Below the pieces are notes generated by a model that searched no databases, was not told where the DNA came from, and saw only the letters and a list, made by a program, of their open reading frames with translations. This document shows positions 55,220-64,000 of a DNA stretch of 64,000 nucleotides, in pieces (the first letter of the stretch is position 1; every line of letters starts with the position of its first letter). This stretch comes from Nocardia puris (GTDB taxonomy: Bacteria > Actinomycetota > Actinomycetes > Mycobacteriales > Mycobacteriaceae). Both the position numbers and the translations under genes were made by a program. Location: NCBI RefSeq assembly GCF_003315035.1, contig NZ_QNRE01000006.1, positions 270,185 to 334,184 of the forward strand. The letters are read 5' to 3'.

Positions 55220-56857
55220 CTACCGCACCACCCGCCGCAACCACACCGCGAGCAGCTCCACCGCCATCACGGTGGCGAACACCATCAGCATCACCGTGGT
55301 GACCACGCCGAACTCGAGCACACGGGTCGCGTTGAGCAGATGGAAGCCGATGCCACCCGCACCGACGATGCCCAGCAGGGTCGCCGATCTGATGTTCACG
55401 TCGAGCTGGTAGAGCAGGTTGCCGACGAAGGCGGGCGCCGCCTGCGGCAGTGTCGCCCCGAAATACACCTGCCAGGGACCGGCTCCGGTCGCACGGACCG
55501 CGTGCTCGATGTCGGGATCGACCTCCTCGAGCGAGTCGGCGGTGAGTTTGCCGAGCAACCCGATCGTGCCGATGGCCAACGCGAGCGCGCCCGCCACCGG
55601 TCCCAGGCCGGTGATCACGACGAACACGATGGCCAGTACCAGTTCCGGCAGCCCGCGCACGCCGACGATGATATTGCGGAACAGTTGCGCGATCGCCGGT
55701 GTCGGGGCGACATTGCGGGCCGCCAGCGACCCGATGACGAAGGCCAGCACCGCACCGATCAGCGTCGCCGCCAGCGCGATCTTGATGGTGATCAGCAAGT
55801 CCGCGAGCAGCGCGTCGAAGATCCCGCCCGTCTCCGGCGGCCAGAACAGGCCGACGGTCTGCCCCAGATCGCCGAGCGAACCGAAGAACTGTCCCGGTGA
55901 CAGGTCCGCTCCCCAGATCGCGGCGAGCACGACGAACGCCGTGACACCCGCGTACACGGTCCGGCGAATCCGCCGCGCCGTCCACGGCGGGGTGACCTGG
56001 CCCGGTCGCGGCGTGGCACCGCCGGCCGTGCCCTCGGCGGACAGCACGGCCCGCCTGATCACGCCGCTGAGCACCTCCACCAGGACGCACACCAGCAACA
56101 CGACCAGCGCCAGCGCCATGCCACGCTGGTAGTCCAGGCGGCGGAACGCCGTCGCCATGGCCAGTCCGATGCCGTCGACACCGACGAACCCCAGCAGCAC
56201 CGAGATTCGCAGGTTGATGTCGAATCGGTGCAGACCTGTCGCCACGAAGGCGGGGATCACCTGCGGCAGCACCCCGGAGACCAGTTCCTGCCACCGGCTC
56301 GCGCCCGTGGCGCGCACCGCCGAGCGCGGACCCTCGTCGATCTGCTCGATCGCATCGGCGTAGAGCTTGCCGACCATGCCCACCGAATGGATGCCCATGG
56401 CCAGCACACCGGCCAGCGCGCCGAAACCGAACACCCGGAAGAAGATGATCGCCAGCACGACATCGGGGACGGCCCTGGCGGCGACGATCAGCGCCCGGGC
56501 CCCGAATCGAGAGGACCGCGACAGGCTCGTGTTTCCGGCGGCCAGCACCGCGACCGGAATGCTCAACAGTACCGACAGCAGCGTGGCGCACAGCACGATC
56601 GCCAGCGTCTGCCCGGTCAGGGTCGCCAGTTCACCGAGGCCGGGGAAGTCCAGCGGAAGCATCCGGCTGCTGAAATCGACGGCGTTGTGCACGCTGTCGA
56701 CGAAGGTGGACGGCTCGATGCCGAGATCGGCCACCGACCAGATCCCCGCTCCCAGCACGCCGAGCGCGACCATCAGCGCGACCGTCGACCCGGGACCAGG
56801 TCGCTTCAGCGTCGCCGCGGACGGGGTCCGCGACGACGACTCCACGCGCATGGTCAT
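55220..56857 (-). CDS. phnE: Phosphonate ABC transporter permease, double PhnE
   Basis: A 545-residue permease made of two complete PhnE units. Unit 1 covers residues about 25-265 and unit 2 about 285-545. Each has its own EAA loop (DAIEQIDEGPRSAVRATGASRWQEL and DSLEEVDPDIEHAVRATGAGPWQVYF) and about six helices. One chain would give the full transmembrane part with PhnC. ATG overlaps the phnC stop (ATGA). Confidence 0.92.
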   Translation of the reverse strand: MTMRVESSSRTPSAATLKRPGPGSTVALMVALGVLGAGIWSVADLGIEPSTFVDSVHNAVDFSSRMLPLDFPGLGELATLTGQTLAIVLCATLLSVLLSIPVAVLAAGNTSLSRSSRFGARALIVAARAVPDVVLAIIFFRVFGFGALAGVLAMGIHSVGMVGKLYADAIEQIDEGPRSAVRATGASRWQELVSGVLPQVIPAFVATGLHRFDINLRISVLLGFVGVDGIGLAMATAFRRLDYQRGMALALVVLLVCVLVEVLSGVIRRAVLSAEGTAGGATPRPGQVTPPWTARRIRRTVYAGVTAFVVLAAIWGADLSPGQFFGSLGDLGQTVGLFWPPETGGIFDALLADLLITIKIALAATLIGAVLAFVIGSLAARNVAPTPAIAQLFRNIIVGVRGLPELVLAIVFVVITGLGPVAGALALAIGTIGLLGKLTADSLEEVDPDIEHAVRATGAGPWQVYFGATLPQAAPAFVGNLLYQLDVNIRSATLLGIVGAGGIGFHLLNATRVLEFGVVTTVMLMVFATVMAVELLAVWLRRVVR

Positions 56858-57645
56858 CCTGTCTTGGCCAGCACCGGCCCGGGCACCGCGACCTTGGCGT
56901 ACACCGCCATTGCCGCGTCCCTGCTGAGGCCACCGGTCGGCGTATCCAGCACCACTCGGCCCGACCGCAGTCCGATCACCCGGTCGCCCCAGGTGAGCGC
57001 GAGCTCGACCTGGTGCAGGCTGCACAGCACCGTCAGGTTGTCCTCGGCGCTGATGCGGGCGATCAGGCGCATCACCTGATCGGCCGACTCGGGGTCCAAG
57101 GAGGCGACCGGTTCGTCGGCGAGCAGGATCTCCGGCTGCTGCATCAGCGCCCGCGCCACCGCGCCGCGTTGCTGCTGTCCGCCCGAGAGCGTGTCGGCCC
57201 GCTGGAACGCCTGGTCGGCGAGGCCGACCCGGTCGAGATTCTCGAGTGCTCGCAGCCGCACCGACCTCGGGTAGGTGATCAGGCCGAAGCGCGGTCCGCG
57301 CAAGGACGCCAGCGCGCCCGTGCACACGTTCTCCAACAGGGTCAGGCTTGCGACCAGGTGGAACTGCTGGAATACGAAACCCACTCGCGTGCGCAGCGCG
57401 CGCAGTTCACGCCCGCGTGCCGTGCCGACATCGACACCCAAGGTGGTGACCGTACCCTCGCTCGGCGCGACCAGACCGTCGACGTGACGCAGCAGCGTCG
57501 ACTTGCCTGATCCGGACAGCCCGAGCAGAACGACTACTTCGCCGGCGCGCACAGTGCACGACACCCGGTCCAGCGCCGGGGCCTGCTGCCCGAATCGCTT
57601 GGTCACACCGTCGAATTCGACGACGACGCCCGGTTCGACAGCCAT
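56854..57645 (-). CDS. phnC: Phosphonate ABC transporter ATPase (operon 2)
   Basis: A 263-residue ABC ATPase. Walker A GLSGSGKST (42-50), signature LSGGQQQRG, Walker B ILLADEPVASLD and switch His in SLHQVEL. LITYPRS marks the PhnC-type insertion. It starts two bases after phnD. Confidence 0.93.
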   Translation of the reverse strand: MAVEPGVVVEFDGVTKRFGQQAPALDRVSCTVRAGEVVVLLGLSGSGKSTLLRHVDGLVAPSEGTVTTLGVDVGTARGRELRALRTRVGFVFQQFHLVASLTLLENVCTGALASLRGPRFGLITYPRSVRLRALENLDRVGLADQAFQRADTLSGGQQQRGAVARALMQQPEILLADEPVASLDPESADQVMRLIARISAEDNLTVLCSLHQVELALTWGDRVIGLRSGRVVLDTPTGGLSRDAAMAVYAKVAVPGPVLAKTG

Positions 57646-57647
57646 GG

Positions 57648-58571
57648 CTACTCGCACTTCTCGTCTTTGGTGGTCTCGCACACCTTGCGGACACCGTCAT
57701 AGAGGGCGTCGTCGACCGGCGTGTAACCCCAGCCGTTCTCCTCACCGATGTCGCACGGGTCGGTGCAGAAGCCGTTGGCCATCAAGTAGTCGACGTTGCC
57801 CTTCTCGTGAACCGCCTTGGTGATGGTCTCGAGCAGATCGGCATCGAGCTGGGAACTGATCGCCAACGGAGAGCCGGGGATCACCTCCGACTTCCACACG
57901 ACCTTCACATCGCCCTCCGCGAGCTGACCCTTCTCGATCAGCACGCTGTCCACCATCGTGTCGTAGGCGAAGCCGACCTCGCACTGCCCGCTCATCACGG
58001 CGAGCACGGACGCGTCGTGCCCGCCCGCCATCACCGGATTCACATCATTCTTCGGGTCGATGCCCTCCGCGAGCAGACCCGCGGAGGGGTACAGATAGCC
58101 CGAGGTGGAAGCCGGATCGACAAAACACACGCTCTTACCGCGGAAGTCGGCCAGCGAGTTCACCGGCGAGTCCGACTTGGTGATCGCGTAGGACTGGTAC
58201 CCGGGCTTGCCGCCCGGCTCGTCCACGAACGCGCCGATCGGCGTGGTTTCGACGCCGGAGTTCTTCGCGAGCACGTAGGAGAACGGTCCGTACTGCGCGA
58301 AATGGATCTTGCCCGCCCGCTGGCCTTCGATGACCGCCGCGTAGTCGGTGGCGTTCTGGAAGATGATCTCGCGTCCGGTCTCTTGCTCCAGCATCGCGAT
58401 GATGGGGGCGTACCCCTGCTCCAAGCTCGTCGACTCCTCGGACGGAACCGCGGCGAAGACCAGTGGCTGTGCCTGATCGGACTCGTCGCCCGATCCGCAC
58501 GCGGAGACGACTAGTGCGGCGACGGCCGCTACGGTGACGACGCCGAAACGCCTGGCTGAGATTCGAGACAT
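57648..58571 (-). CDS. phnD: Phosphonate ABC transporter substrate-binding lipoprotein (operon 2)
   Basis: A 307-residue PhnD with lipobox VVSAC (Cys25). The binding-fold signatures are VFAAVPSEES, YAAVIEGQRAGKIHFAQYGPFSYV and VCFVDPASTSGYLYPSAGL. The STSG loop is where PhnD proteins hold the phosphonate group. It heads the minus-strand operon, so the main promoter should lie at 58572-58870. Confidence 0.93.
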   Translation of the reverse strand: MSRISARRFGVVTVAAVAALVVSACGSGDESDQAQPLVFAAVPSEESTSLEQGYAPIIAMLEQETGREIIFQNATDYAAVIEGQRAGKIHFAQYGPFSYVLAKNSGVETTPIGAFVDEPGGKPGYQSYAITKSDSPVNSLADFRGKSVCFVDPASTSGYLYPSAGLLAEGIDPKNDVNPVMAGGHDASVLAVMSGQCEVGFAYDTMVDSVLIEKGQLAEGDVKVVWKSEVIPGSPLAISSQLDADLLETITKAVHEKGNVDYLMANGFCTDPCDIGEENGWGYTPVDDALYDGVRKVCETTKDEKCE

Positions 58572-58635
58572 GCCTCTGGTCCACTTCCTCCGCCGTTCGG
58601 CGGACTTCTCGGTGACCAGGTCAGGCTGCGGTCAT

Positions 58636-58652
58636 TGTCTGCCGTACAGGCA
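58636..58652. promoter_or_regulatory. Imperfect inverted repeat upstream of operon 2
   Basis: TGTCTG-N5-CAGGCA, one mismatch, lies 65 bases before the phnD start. It shares the TTGTC half with the 55090 palindrome and may be another site for the operon's GntR protein. Weak evidence. Confidence 0.3.
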
Positions 58653-58870
58653 TCCACCGGATGAAGTCCCCGATAACGCGCGCGGTCGGATTACAGCGAC
58701 TGACCGGGGAACCGGGCGTCCGGTATGTCCGCGTTCGCGGCCAGCCCGTCCGCCGCGGTGCCCCTCCGGCTGTTCCCGGCGCGCCGGGACGGCCCTGACC
58801 TGGCGGTTTGAGGACGATTGCCTGGTCACGGTACATTCATGGCCGATTGTCGTCGGCCCACCGGCGGCCC

Positions 58871-58925
58871 GGACGTATAGCTCAGCGGTAGAGCACTGGT
58901 TTTACACACCAGCGGGTCCGAGGCC
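58871..58925 (+). pseudogene. Truncated tRNA-Val (anticodon TAC) fragment
   Basis: The acceptor 5' strand GGACGTA, D arm GCTC-AGCGGTA-GAGC and anticodon arm CTGGT-TTTACAC-ACCAG with anticodon TAC (58903-58905) are intact. Past CCGAGG the T arm no longer pairs, and the 3' acceptor strand TACGTCC is missing. It cannot be a working tRNA as it stands and marks a recombination point. Confidence 0.75.
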
Positions 58926-59997
58926 GACCTTCGAACGCAATTCGCCGGGAAGGCCCTGGTCAGAGGATATTTCTGCTGGGGGAATGCGCCGCGCGCCTCG
59001 GTCCATGCGCGTCCGGTGTGCCAAGAGTGTGCCACACCGGATTCGCCGACGGGTGAGCAACCGCGGTGATGCCCTCGGTCGGCCCGCTCGAAGGATGCGC
59101 CGAGGTCATCCAAACTCCGGTTGCCGAACATTTGCTCGGTCGCGTCGCGCGCGGCTCGGCTACTCGGCCTGGGCCGCAGAGGCGAGGCATGAGGTCAGCG
59201 TGACGGATCGGCTGGTGTATCGAACCGCGGTGCGCGCCCGGGGTAGTTCGGGGCATGCCGGCTGGCGAGCCGCACACCCCTCCGGGCCAATTCGTCGTGG
59301 TCTCGGGCATCTAGACCAGCCGCGCGGCACCGGCGGCGTCGCCTCGATCGGCCGCATCGACCAGCCGCCCCCGCGTGATCGAGATGAGAATTTGGTCGCA
59401 GACCGGAGCACGCACTCGCCTGGCGTCGCTCGATTCGCCTTTCCGCGCCGAGTTCGTTGTCGTGCGAGCGGGGAACTCGTAGGTTGAAGCGGCCGACACG
59501 CCTCGCTTTAGGACTTCCGATGTCCCTGGCTGGCCGTGCGCGCCACACGGGAGCGGCATCGTGAACCACGCGAATAGCTGGGCTGCATCGGAATGGTCCC
59601 GGTCAGCGGCCTCCCGTTACCGAACTCGTCGGCGAGCTGCCATTCATCTGTTGAGACGAACGCGTGACCCAGTTATTGCTCCGTCGAGCGGGCGGAGCCG
59701 TACTGCGAATGAGGTGAATCGAGCACGCACAATCCTCACAGATCGAGCCACAGCCCATGTCGGCGCCTACCCAGCCAACCAGACCAACGACGCGTCATTC
59801 TGCGGCAAGGTGCCCGCGCCGATCCCTGTCAGCGGGCCGGTACCCAGCATCAAGTGTTCGAGCGCCTGTCAAATGCAACGCACTCCTCGAGGCACCTGTC
59901 ACAATCGCGACGATCGAATTGTGTCGGCGGTCCACGCTCACTGCCGATGGTTCGATCACCGCGGGCGCCTGAACTGCTGACACGTCGTTCACTGTCG
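58926..59997. other. About 1.1 kb without a supported gene
   Basis: Several short frames exist on both strands (for example 59311-59559 minus), but none has a good ribosome-binding site, clear codon bias or family resemblance. GC at third positions is uneven. It looks like decayed mobile DNA behind the tRNA fragment. Confidence 0.5.
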
Positions 59998-60468
59998 TCA
60001 TGACGATCGCCCACGATTGTTGGGGGCCATCGCGGGGCCGGGTTCGGTCGGCGTCGTTGACGGCTTGGTCCGTGCTTTCAGCTCTCTGTCGACGCGTGCC
60101 AGAAGCTGTCTCATGGCTTTCAGCGGCGTCTCCAGCAACTCGACCACCGCGTCATCGTCTGGCTCCAGTTCCCGAATAGTCCGAACTGCCGCTGCTTGTG
60201 TCTCGAGAAGATGGAAGATCTCCCCGGCTGCCGTCGCTCGCTGCTCTTCGATCTGGCGCTCTAATCGGGCTATCGCGGCATCACGGCGATGCTCGATCGC
60301 GCTGATGGCGTCCCCAGCGGCGAAGTACTTCTTTGCTTCGACTGTGATGGACTTCTCACGGTCGCGTGACCGTCTGATCCGGGAACGCGACACTTCGCGC
60401 AGTCGGTTGGCTCTGTCGATGGCTTCGTGGCTAGCTTCGCCGCGTCGATCATGGCGGGGCTTGGACAT
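59998..60468 (-). CDS. Hypothetical coiled-coil protein
   Basis: A 156-residue charged protein. Basic N-terminus, then a helical stretch of about residues 55-130 (IARLERQIEEQRATAAGEIF, ELLETPLKAMRQLLARVDREL) predicted as coiled coil. The tail is Pro/Thr-rich. AGGTTGA precedes the ATG. No family recognised; accessory-region context. Confidence 0.6.
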   Translation of the reverse strand: MSKPRHDRRGEASHEAIDRANRLREVSRSRIRRSRDREKSITVEAKKYFAAGDAISAIEHRRDAAIARLERQIEEQRATAAGEIFHLLETQAAAVRTIRELEPDDDAVVELLETPLKAMRQLLARVDRELKARTKPSTTPTEPGPAMAPNNRGRSS

Positions 60469-60710
60469 GTCTCAACCTGATCCGCAGCGCTGACCCCTCG
60501 TCCTTCTCCGTATCCTACGGCCGAACGTGGGCGCCCCGCACTGCGCCGCAGATGTGGGACGTCGCACTCGGTGCCCGCCGACAGCCCATCGAGCACGACG
60601 AAAGCTGCCGTTATCAGCAACGCCACCGCACTCGCCCGCACGAATGCGGTGCCGAGCGTTCCCAGACCCCGATCACCGATCCTCTGCCCGGAAATACCCA
60701 GGAGCCGACA

Positions 60711-61097
60711 ATGTGGACCAACAGCACAGTTCAGTTCGCGCGCCTCATCGCCGAACTCGACGCAGCCGGTGCATTCACCCCGAGTGTCATGGAATCGCTG
60801 ACCGCCTCCATGAACCTCAAGCTCAAGGATGTGATCGAGCTGAAATCACGGGCTAACCAGTTGTGGGACGAGACGCTGTCGCACTCCAACCCGGCCGCCT
60901 GGATCGAAGAAATGGTGGGCTCCGGAGCACTGGAATCGGTTCCGCCGTGGCAACTGATCACGAAGTCACAAGCTGAGGCCTGGGCAGGCAAACCGCTGAC
61001 GGCCGAGCAGATGGACCGGTTGGACGCCGCGATTCCGCACTCAGGTATTCCGGACGCGATCAGCGCGATCGTGCACAGCTTCAACGCCACTGAGTGA
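60711..61097 (+). CDS. Hypothetical protein
   Basis: A 128-residue, mostly helical soluble protein (TVQFARLIAELDAAGAF, LKLKDVIELKSRANQLWDE). The ATG follows AGGAG by seven bases. Codon use is less GC-extreme than in the core genes. Function unknown. Confidence 0.65.
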   Translation: MWTNSTVQFARLIAELDAAGAFTPSVMESLTASMNLKLKDVIELKSRANQLWDETLSHSNPAAWIEEMVGSGALESVPPWQLITKSQAEAWAGKPLTAEQMDRLDAAIPHSGIPDAISAIVHSFNATE

Positions 61098-61546
61098 ACC
61101 AGCCAGCCACATGCCCGTCCGGGAGAACAGCCAGAGTCCAAGCCCTGCTCTGCCCGGTGTCCACAACGCCAGTTGACCAGCGCGGCCAAATCATGCCTGC
61201 CGGGAACTGGACCGCGTTCCTGCCCTGGACGATGGACGCTCTACACCCGTATCCGTTCGTACGGATAGGAATACGATCAGCCTCGCTTACGTCTACCGTG
61301 CCCGTACGCCGGTTGATCTGGCACCTCGTGAGCTACCCGGCTCCGGCGATGCGCGGCAGTTGGGCGCCTTGTGAGGGTGCATGACCCTGTACGCGGCGCG
61401 GGTCCGGGCGCGGCGAAGTCTTTGCTCAGGCCGAAGTGCATGATCACCCGCACGGACAAGAACCCACGCCGATCACGTCGTCGCGATAGCCGCGATCGTT
61501 CTAGTCTGCCGGTTGATGGCGGTCGTCTAAACATGGAGGTGGTCAC
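61098..61546. other. Intergenic region
   Basis: About 450 bases without a supported gene. GGAGG lies at its right end ahead of the next start. Nothing else is recognised. Confidence 0.4.
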
Positions 61547-62461
61547 GTGACTGATTCGTCGTTCATGATCTCCGGGCTCACTCCTATGACTGTGCGCGTG
61601 CTGGACGAGCATCGGTGCGCGCTTCCCTGCCTCGTCGACCTCGGCGAGGAGACGGCCACGTTCGCCGGGTCGCCCGACAGCGTGGCCGAAGCGCTGAGGC
61701 AGCTACGCGAGCGAGTTCGGGAAGTCGAGCGGCAGCAGGGTCGCAGCGTCAGCTATCACCGGTTCCGGCAACTGATCCTCAAGGTCGAGTCGCTGGGCAG
61801 TCCGGTTCGGCCGGCCCCGCCGCCTAGGCCCCTATACAAGGTGCCCGAGTGGTTGGTGCCCGGCGCTGTTGTCGAGGTCCAGTACGTGGATGAGCGAGGC
61901 CATCTGGCGAAGCTGGAGCGCACCACTGTCGTGGCGATCGGGCGTCGGGATATCCGGCTGGCGACTGACGGCCGACGCGTTCGGTTCACGCGCAGGATGT
62001 ATCGAGCGGACAAGGATTGCTTCGTCGACGGCCGTTATTCGACGGCCAGAATCTTGCGGGTCGCTGCCCCGTCGAACAATGCGAATCCGCTGCCCGAGTT
62101 CGTCGGTGAACCAGATGGGCGAGGTCCCTCGCTAGACGCCGAGCTGGCCGATATCGAGACGCGAGTCCTGCTCGATGACCTGCCTGACGATCTCCGGGCG
62201 TCCTTCGCGCGCCTGATGGAACAGCGCACCGCAGCGAAGGCGGAATGGGTCCACCTGGGCAGCGGCTCCCTCTCGGTCTTGACGATCCGTCGGTTCCGAG
62301 CGTCGGTCATGTTTCGGCGCAGAGGTGATGCGGAGATTCCCGCCGGGTGGACGTGGCAGCTCGAACGCGATGGCGCGATTGTCGATCTCGGGCACGGCGT
62401 ATCGACCGAGGACGTGGCGCGTCGTAGGGCCGAAGAATCGATGCTCGACCAGCTGATGTAG
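61547..62461 (+). CDS. Hypothetical protein
   Basis: A 304-residue soluble protein with GTG start and GGAGG eight bases upstream. The N-terminal 85 residues are helical. Residues 100-175 look like a small beta barrel (VPGAVVEVQYVDERGHLAKL, DIRLATDGRRVRFTRRMYRA). The rest is mixed and highly charged. No nucleotidyltransferase motif is present. Function unknown. Confidence 0.7.
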   Translation: MTDSSFMISGLTPMTVRVLDEHRCALPCLVDLGEETATFAGSPDSVAEALRQLRERVREVERQQGRSVSYHRFRQLILKVESLGSPVRPAPPPRPLYKVPEWLVPGAVVEVQYVDERGHLAKLERTTVVAIGRRDIRLATDGRRVRFTRRMYRADKDCFVDGRYSTARILRVAAPSNNANPLPEFVGEPDGRGPSLDAELADIETRVLLDDLPDDLRASFARLMEQRTAAKAEWVHLGSGSLSVLTIRRFRASVMFRRRGDAEIPAGWTWQLERDGAIVDLGHGVSTEDVARRRAEESMLDQLM

Positions 62462-62633
62462 AGACCTGATGCACCGCGCGGCCCACGGACGAGCCTCCGC
62501 GCGCCGGCAGGCGCCAGTGCCGCCGCCCGTGAGCGTTCCTTCACGGAGGGACAGGGAATTGGCTATGGCCTTGTCCGCGTACGCCTCGCCCCAGCCATAG
62601 TTCGATCTGCGACGACCGCGCGGAAGCTGCGCC

Positions 62634-63689
62634 CTACGACGGGAATGACTCGTATGTGCTGGTCACCGTGTTGTAGGACAGCGCTGTCCACCGGTTTCGG
62701 TCTGCGGCGGCCAAGCGCGCACCGAGGGCGACCGATACTGCTACCGGACCGCTCAGGTAGATCGCGTGTTGCGAGGTCCGTGCGCCTGCCGGCAGCGTGG
62801 AGTCCCGCCAGACCTGACAGATCTGGTCGGTGACGGCGGTGAATGCTTTCTTCGTCTCTGGAAGGGTCGGGTTCCTGTGGCTGAGCAGCAGGAGGGTTCC
62901 GATGCCGCGGTTGCGACAGTCGTTGAGAACCTGGTCGTGGAAGCTGGTGCCGCGTCCCTGTAAATCCAGCGCCAATGCGACACGTGAAGGGTCGCCGCCG
63001 GGCACTGTTTCGAGGGGAGCGACGGTGAGAATACGTTTGCGGTTTCGGCTGGCACGTAGGCCGGTAGCGTGGAAGTAGGCGGGGTTGCCGTTGCCTTGGC
63101 GAACGGAGTAGACCGCGATTTCGCGGGAGTGGGTGTGGCCCAAGCAGGCGCCGTACCAGAACGCGATCTGTAATCGCATAGTGGGAATGAGGTTGATGCG
63201 GGCAGCATCTGGCGTCAGACGCTGGGCGGTGATGATCGCCTGGAGGGTCTCCTCTACCAATGCTTCCATCAATGTCAGTCGTTGTGTCTGATCAGTTGGG
63301 AGGTCGACGGCGGCTTTGAGGGTCAGTACGCATTCCTGGCTGCTGAATGCTTCGGCCTGCTGCTCTCGCTGCCGTGCGGTCGCGAGGTTATCGGCCGCGG
63401 TAATGATGATCCCGACCTGTGATCGGCGACGGCGCCACGCCCTCTGCCAGAACCCGGCGACGACGACCATGGTGCCCGCCGCCAATGCGAGGACGAACCA
63501 GACGCGGCCCTTGGGCTCGTCCGTCATCAACGACTTGGCGGCTTCGACGGCGAACCCGCCAGCGACCAGCCCGCCGATGCTGATCAACGCCGAGCCATCA
63601 GCGAACAGCGCCCCTAAACCGCCACCACCCAGGGACGAACCAGCAGCGGAGACCGTCATCCGCGGCATCTCGTGATTCGGAACTGACAC
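62634..63689 (-). CDS. Two-TM protein with C-terminal SAVED-like domain
   Basis: A 351-residue protein. Hydrophobic helices lie at about 34-51 and 63-82, followed by a basic stop (WQRAWRRRR). The C-terminal 190 residues resemble SAVED sensors: REIAVYSV, SRVALALDLQGRGTS, IGTLLLLSHRNPTLP and the terminal HAIYLSGPVAVSVALGARL helix. 2TM-SAVED proteins are CBASS effectors that disrupt the membrane on binding a cyclic oligonucleotide. No CD-NTase is seen in the window. Assignment is by pattern only. Confidence 0.6.
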   Translation of the reverse strand: MSVPNHEMPRMTVSAAGSSLGGGGLGALFADGSALISIGGLVAGGFAVEAAKSLMTDEPKGRVWFVLALAAGTMVVVAGFWQRAWRRRRSQVGIIITAADNLATARQREQQAEAFSSQECVLTLKAAVDLPTDQTQRLTLMEALVEETLQAIITAQRLTPDAARINLIPTMRLQIAFWYGACLGHTHSREIAVYSVRQGNGNPAYFHATGLRASRNRKRILTVAPLETVPGGDPSRVALALDLQGRGTSFHDQVLNDCRNRGIGTLLLLSHRNPTLPETKKAFTAVTDQICQVWRDSTLPAGARTSQHAIYLSGPVAVSVALGARLAAADRNRWTALSYNTVTSTYESFPS

Positions 63690-63856
63690 TTCTCAACTCA
63701 TCCCATCGCAAGACCACAATCGCCGACAACCGGCGCCACGCTACTGGACAGCGTCCCACCTTTCTCGCGAGTTTCCGAACAGGCCCTGTCGCAGCCCACC
63801 CCAACCCACCTGCGACGTCAGGAGTCGGGGGCTGCTGCAGGATCGGGTGACAGCGG

Positions 63857-64000
63857 TTATGCAGCCTGTCGGGCTGCTGGAGCCATGATGGTTTCGAATT
63901 CGATTGGGGTCAACCGGCCGAGCCTGGCTTGTCGACGACGCCGGTGGTAGGTGCGTTCGATCCAGGTGACGATCGCGATCCGGAGCTGCTCGCGGGTGTC
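63857..64000 (-). mobile_element. IS3-type transposase, C-terminal end (runs off window)
   Basis: The minus strand reads the last 47 residues of an rve-type transposase (RIAIVTWIERTYHRRRRQA, LGRLTPIEFE) ending in TAA at 63857. WIERTYHRRRRQ and LGRLTPIEFE are typical of the OrfB end of IS3-family elements. The rest lies beyond base 64000. The terminal inverted repeat was not identified in 63690-63856. Confidence 0.8.

Noticed and set aside
56854..57325. Upstream extension of the double-PhnE frame.
   Set aside because: It is the shadow of phnC. The ATG at 56857 overlaps the phnC stop and starts the permease sequence.
58826..59310. Possible integrase C-terminus (MFGNRSLDDLGASFERA) near the tRNA fragment.
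   Set aside because: A stop lies directly upstream and no catalytic His-x-x-Arg or Tyr motif can be read. Too little to call an integrase.
59195..59569. Minus-strand frames of 124 and 82 residues behind the tRNA fragment.
   Set aside because: Arg/Ala-rich low-quality translations, no ribosome-binding site and no recognisable family.
61277..61612. Minus-strand 111-residue frame before the 304-residue hypothetical gene.
   Set aside because: It overlaps a better supported plus-strand start with a GGAGG site, and its translation is Arg/Ser-rich shadow type.

Overview
The window is very GC-rich DNA with densely packed genes and frequent GTG/TTG starts. It carries a mycolate-type FAS-II locus (fabD, acpM, kasA, accD6) preceded by aceE and a MabR-like regulator. 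As I recall it, the wider order panB … RNase H fusion, Nif3, cobC, ptpA, SURF1, cobD … ahpE, DUF3052, aceE, mabR, fabD follows M. tuberculosis Rv2225-Rv2247. That points to a mycolic-acid actinomycete, most likely Nocardia or a close relative. This is inference from gene content; no database was searched.

0-24 kb is conserved chromosome with small insertions. It holds the end of panB, a kinase-fold protein, lipoproteins, a proline iminopeptidase, a CHAD protein, an RNB nuclease, a zinc-ribbon protein beside an RNase H/phosphatase fusion, a secreted serine protease, the RNase P RNA with a hairpin behind it, Nif3, cobC, ptpA, SURF1 and cobD. A SigJ-like ECF factor, alanine dehydrogenase, a gamma-carbonic anhydrase and AraC/TetR regulators around a two-domain SnoaL-like protein follow. 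24-31 kb is more accessory: an orphan Eco57I-like adenine methyltransferase, an acyltransferase-3 with an N-terminal 15-bp repeat tract, an SGNH hydrolase, a nitroreductase and an HxlR regulator.

31-42 kb is the lipid and central-metabolism block on the minus strand: aceE, mabR, fabD, acpM, kasA, then accD6 behind a hairpin. A perfect TTTTGT-N9-ACAAAA palindrome sits ahead of fabD. A lipoprotein, DUF3052, ahpE and a small secreted protein follow on the plus strand.

42.4-58.6 kb is a phosphonate-use island made of two operons that converge on a 15-bp-stem terminator. The plus-strand operon is phnD-phnC-phnE-gntR-phnM-like. The minus-strand operon is phnD-phnC-(double phnE)-gntR-phnG-phnH-phnI-(phnJ::phnK fusion)-phnL-phnM, followed by an inositol-monophosphatase::PhnZ-type HD oxygenase fusion. 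The C-P lyase route (radical SAM) and an oxidative C-P cleavage domain therefore share one operon. PhnN, PhnP and the usual PhnY partner are not seen.

58.6-64 kb looks like mobile or decayed DNA. It has a tRNA-Val fragment lacking its 3' part, sparse hypothetical genes, a two-TM SAVED-like protein resembling a CBASS effector, and the C-terminal end of an IS3-type transposase running off the window.
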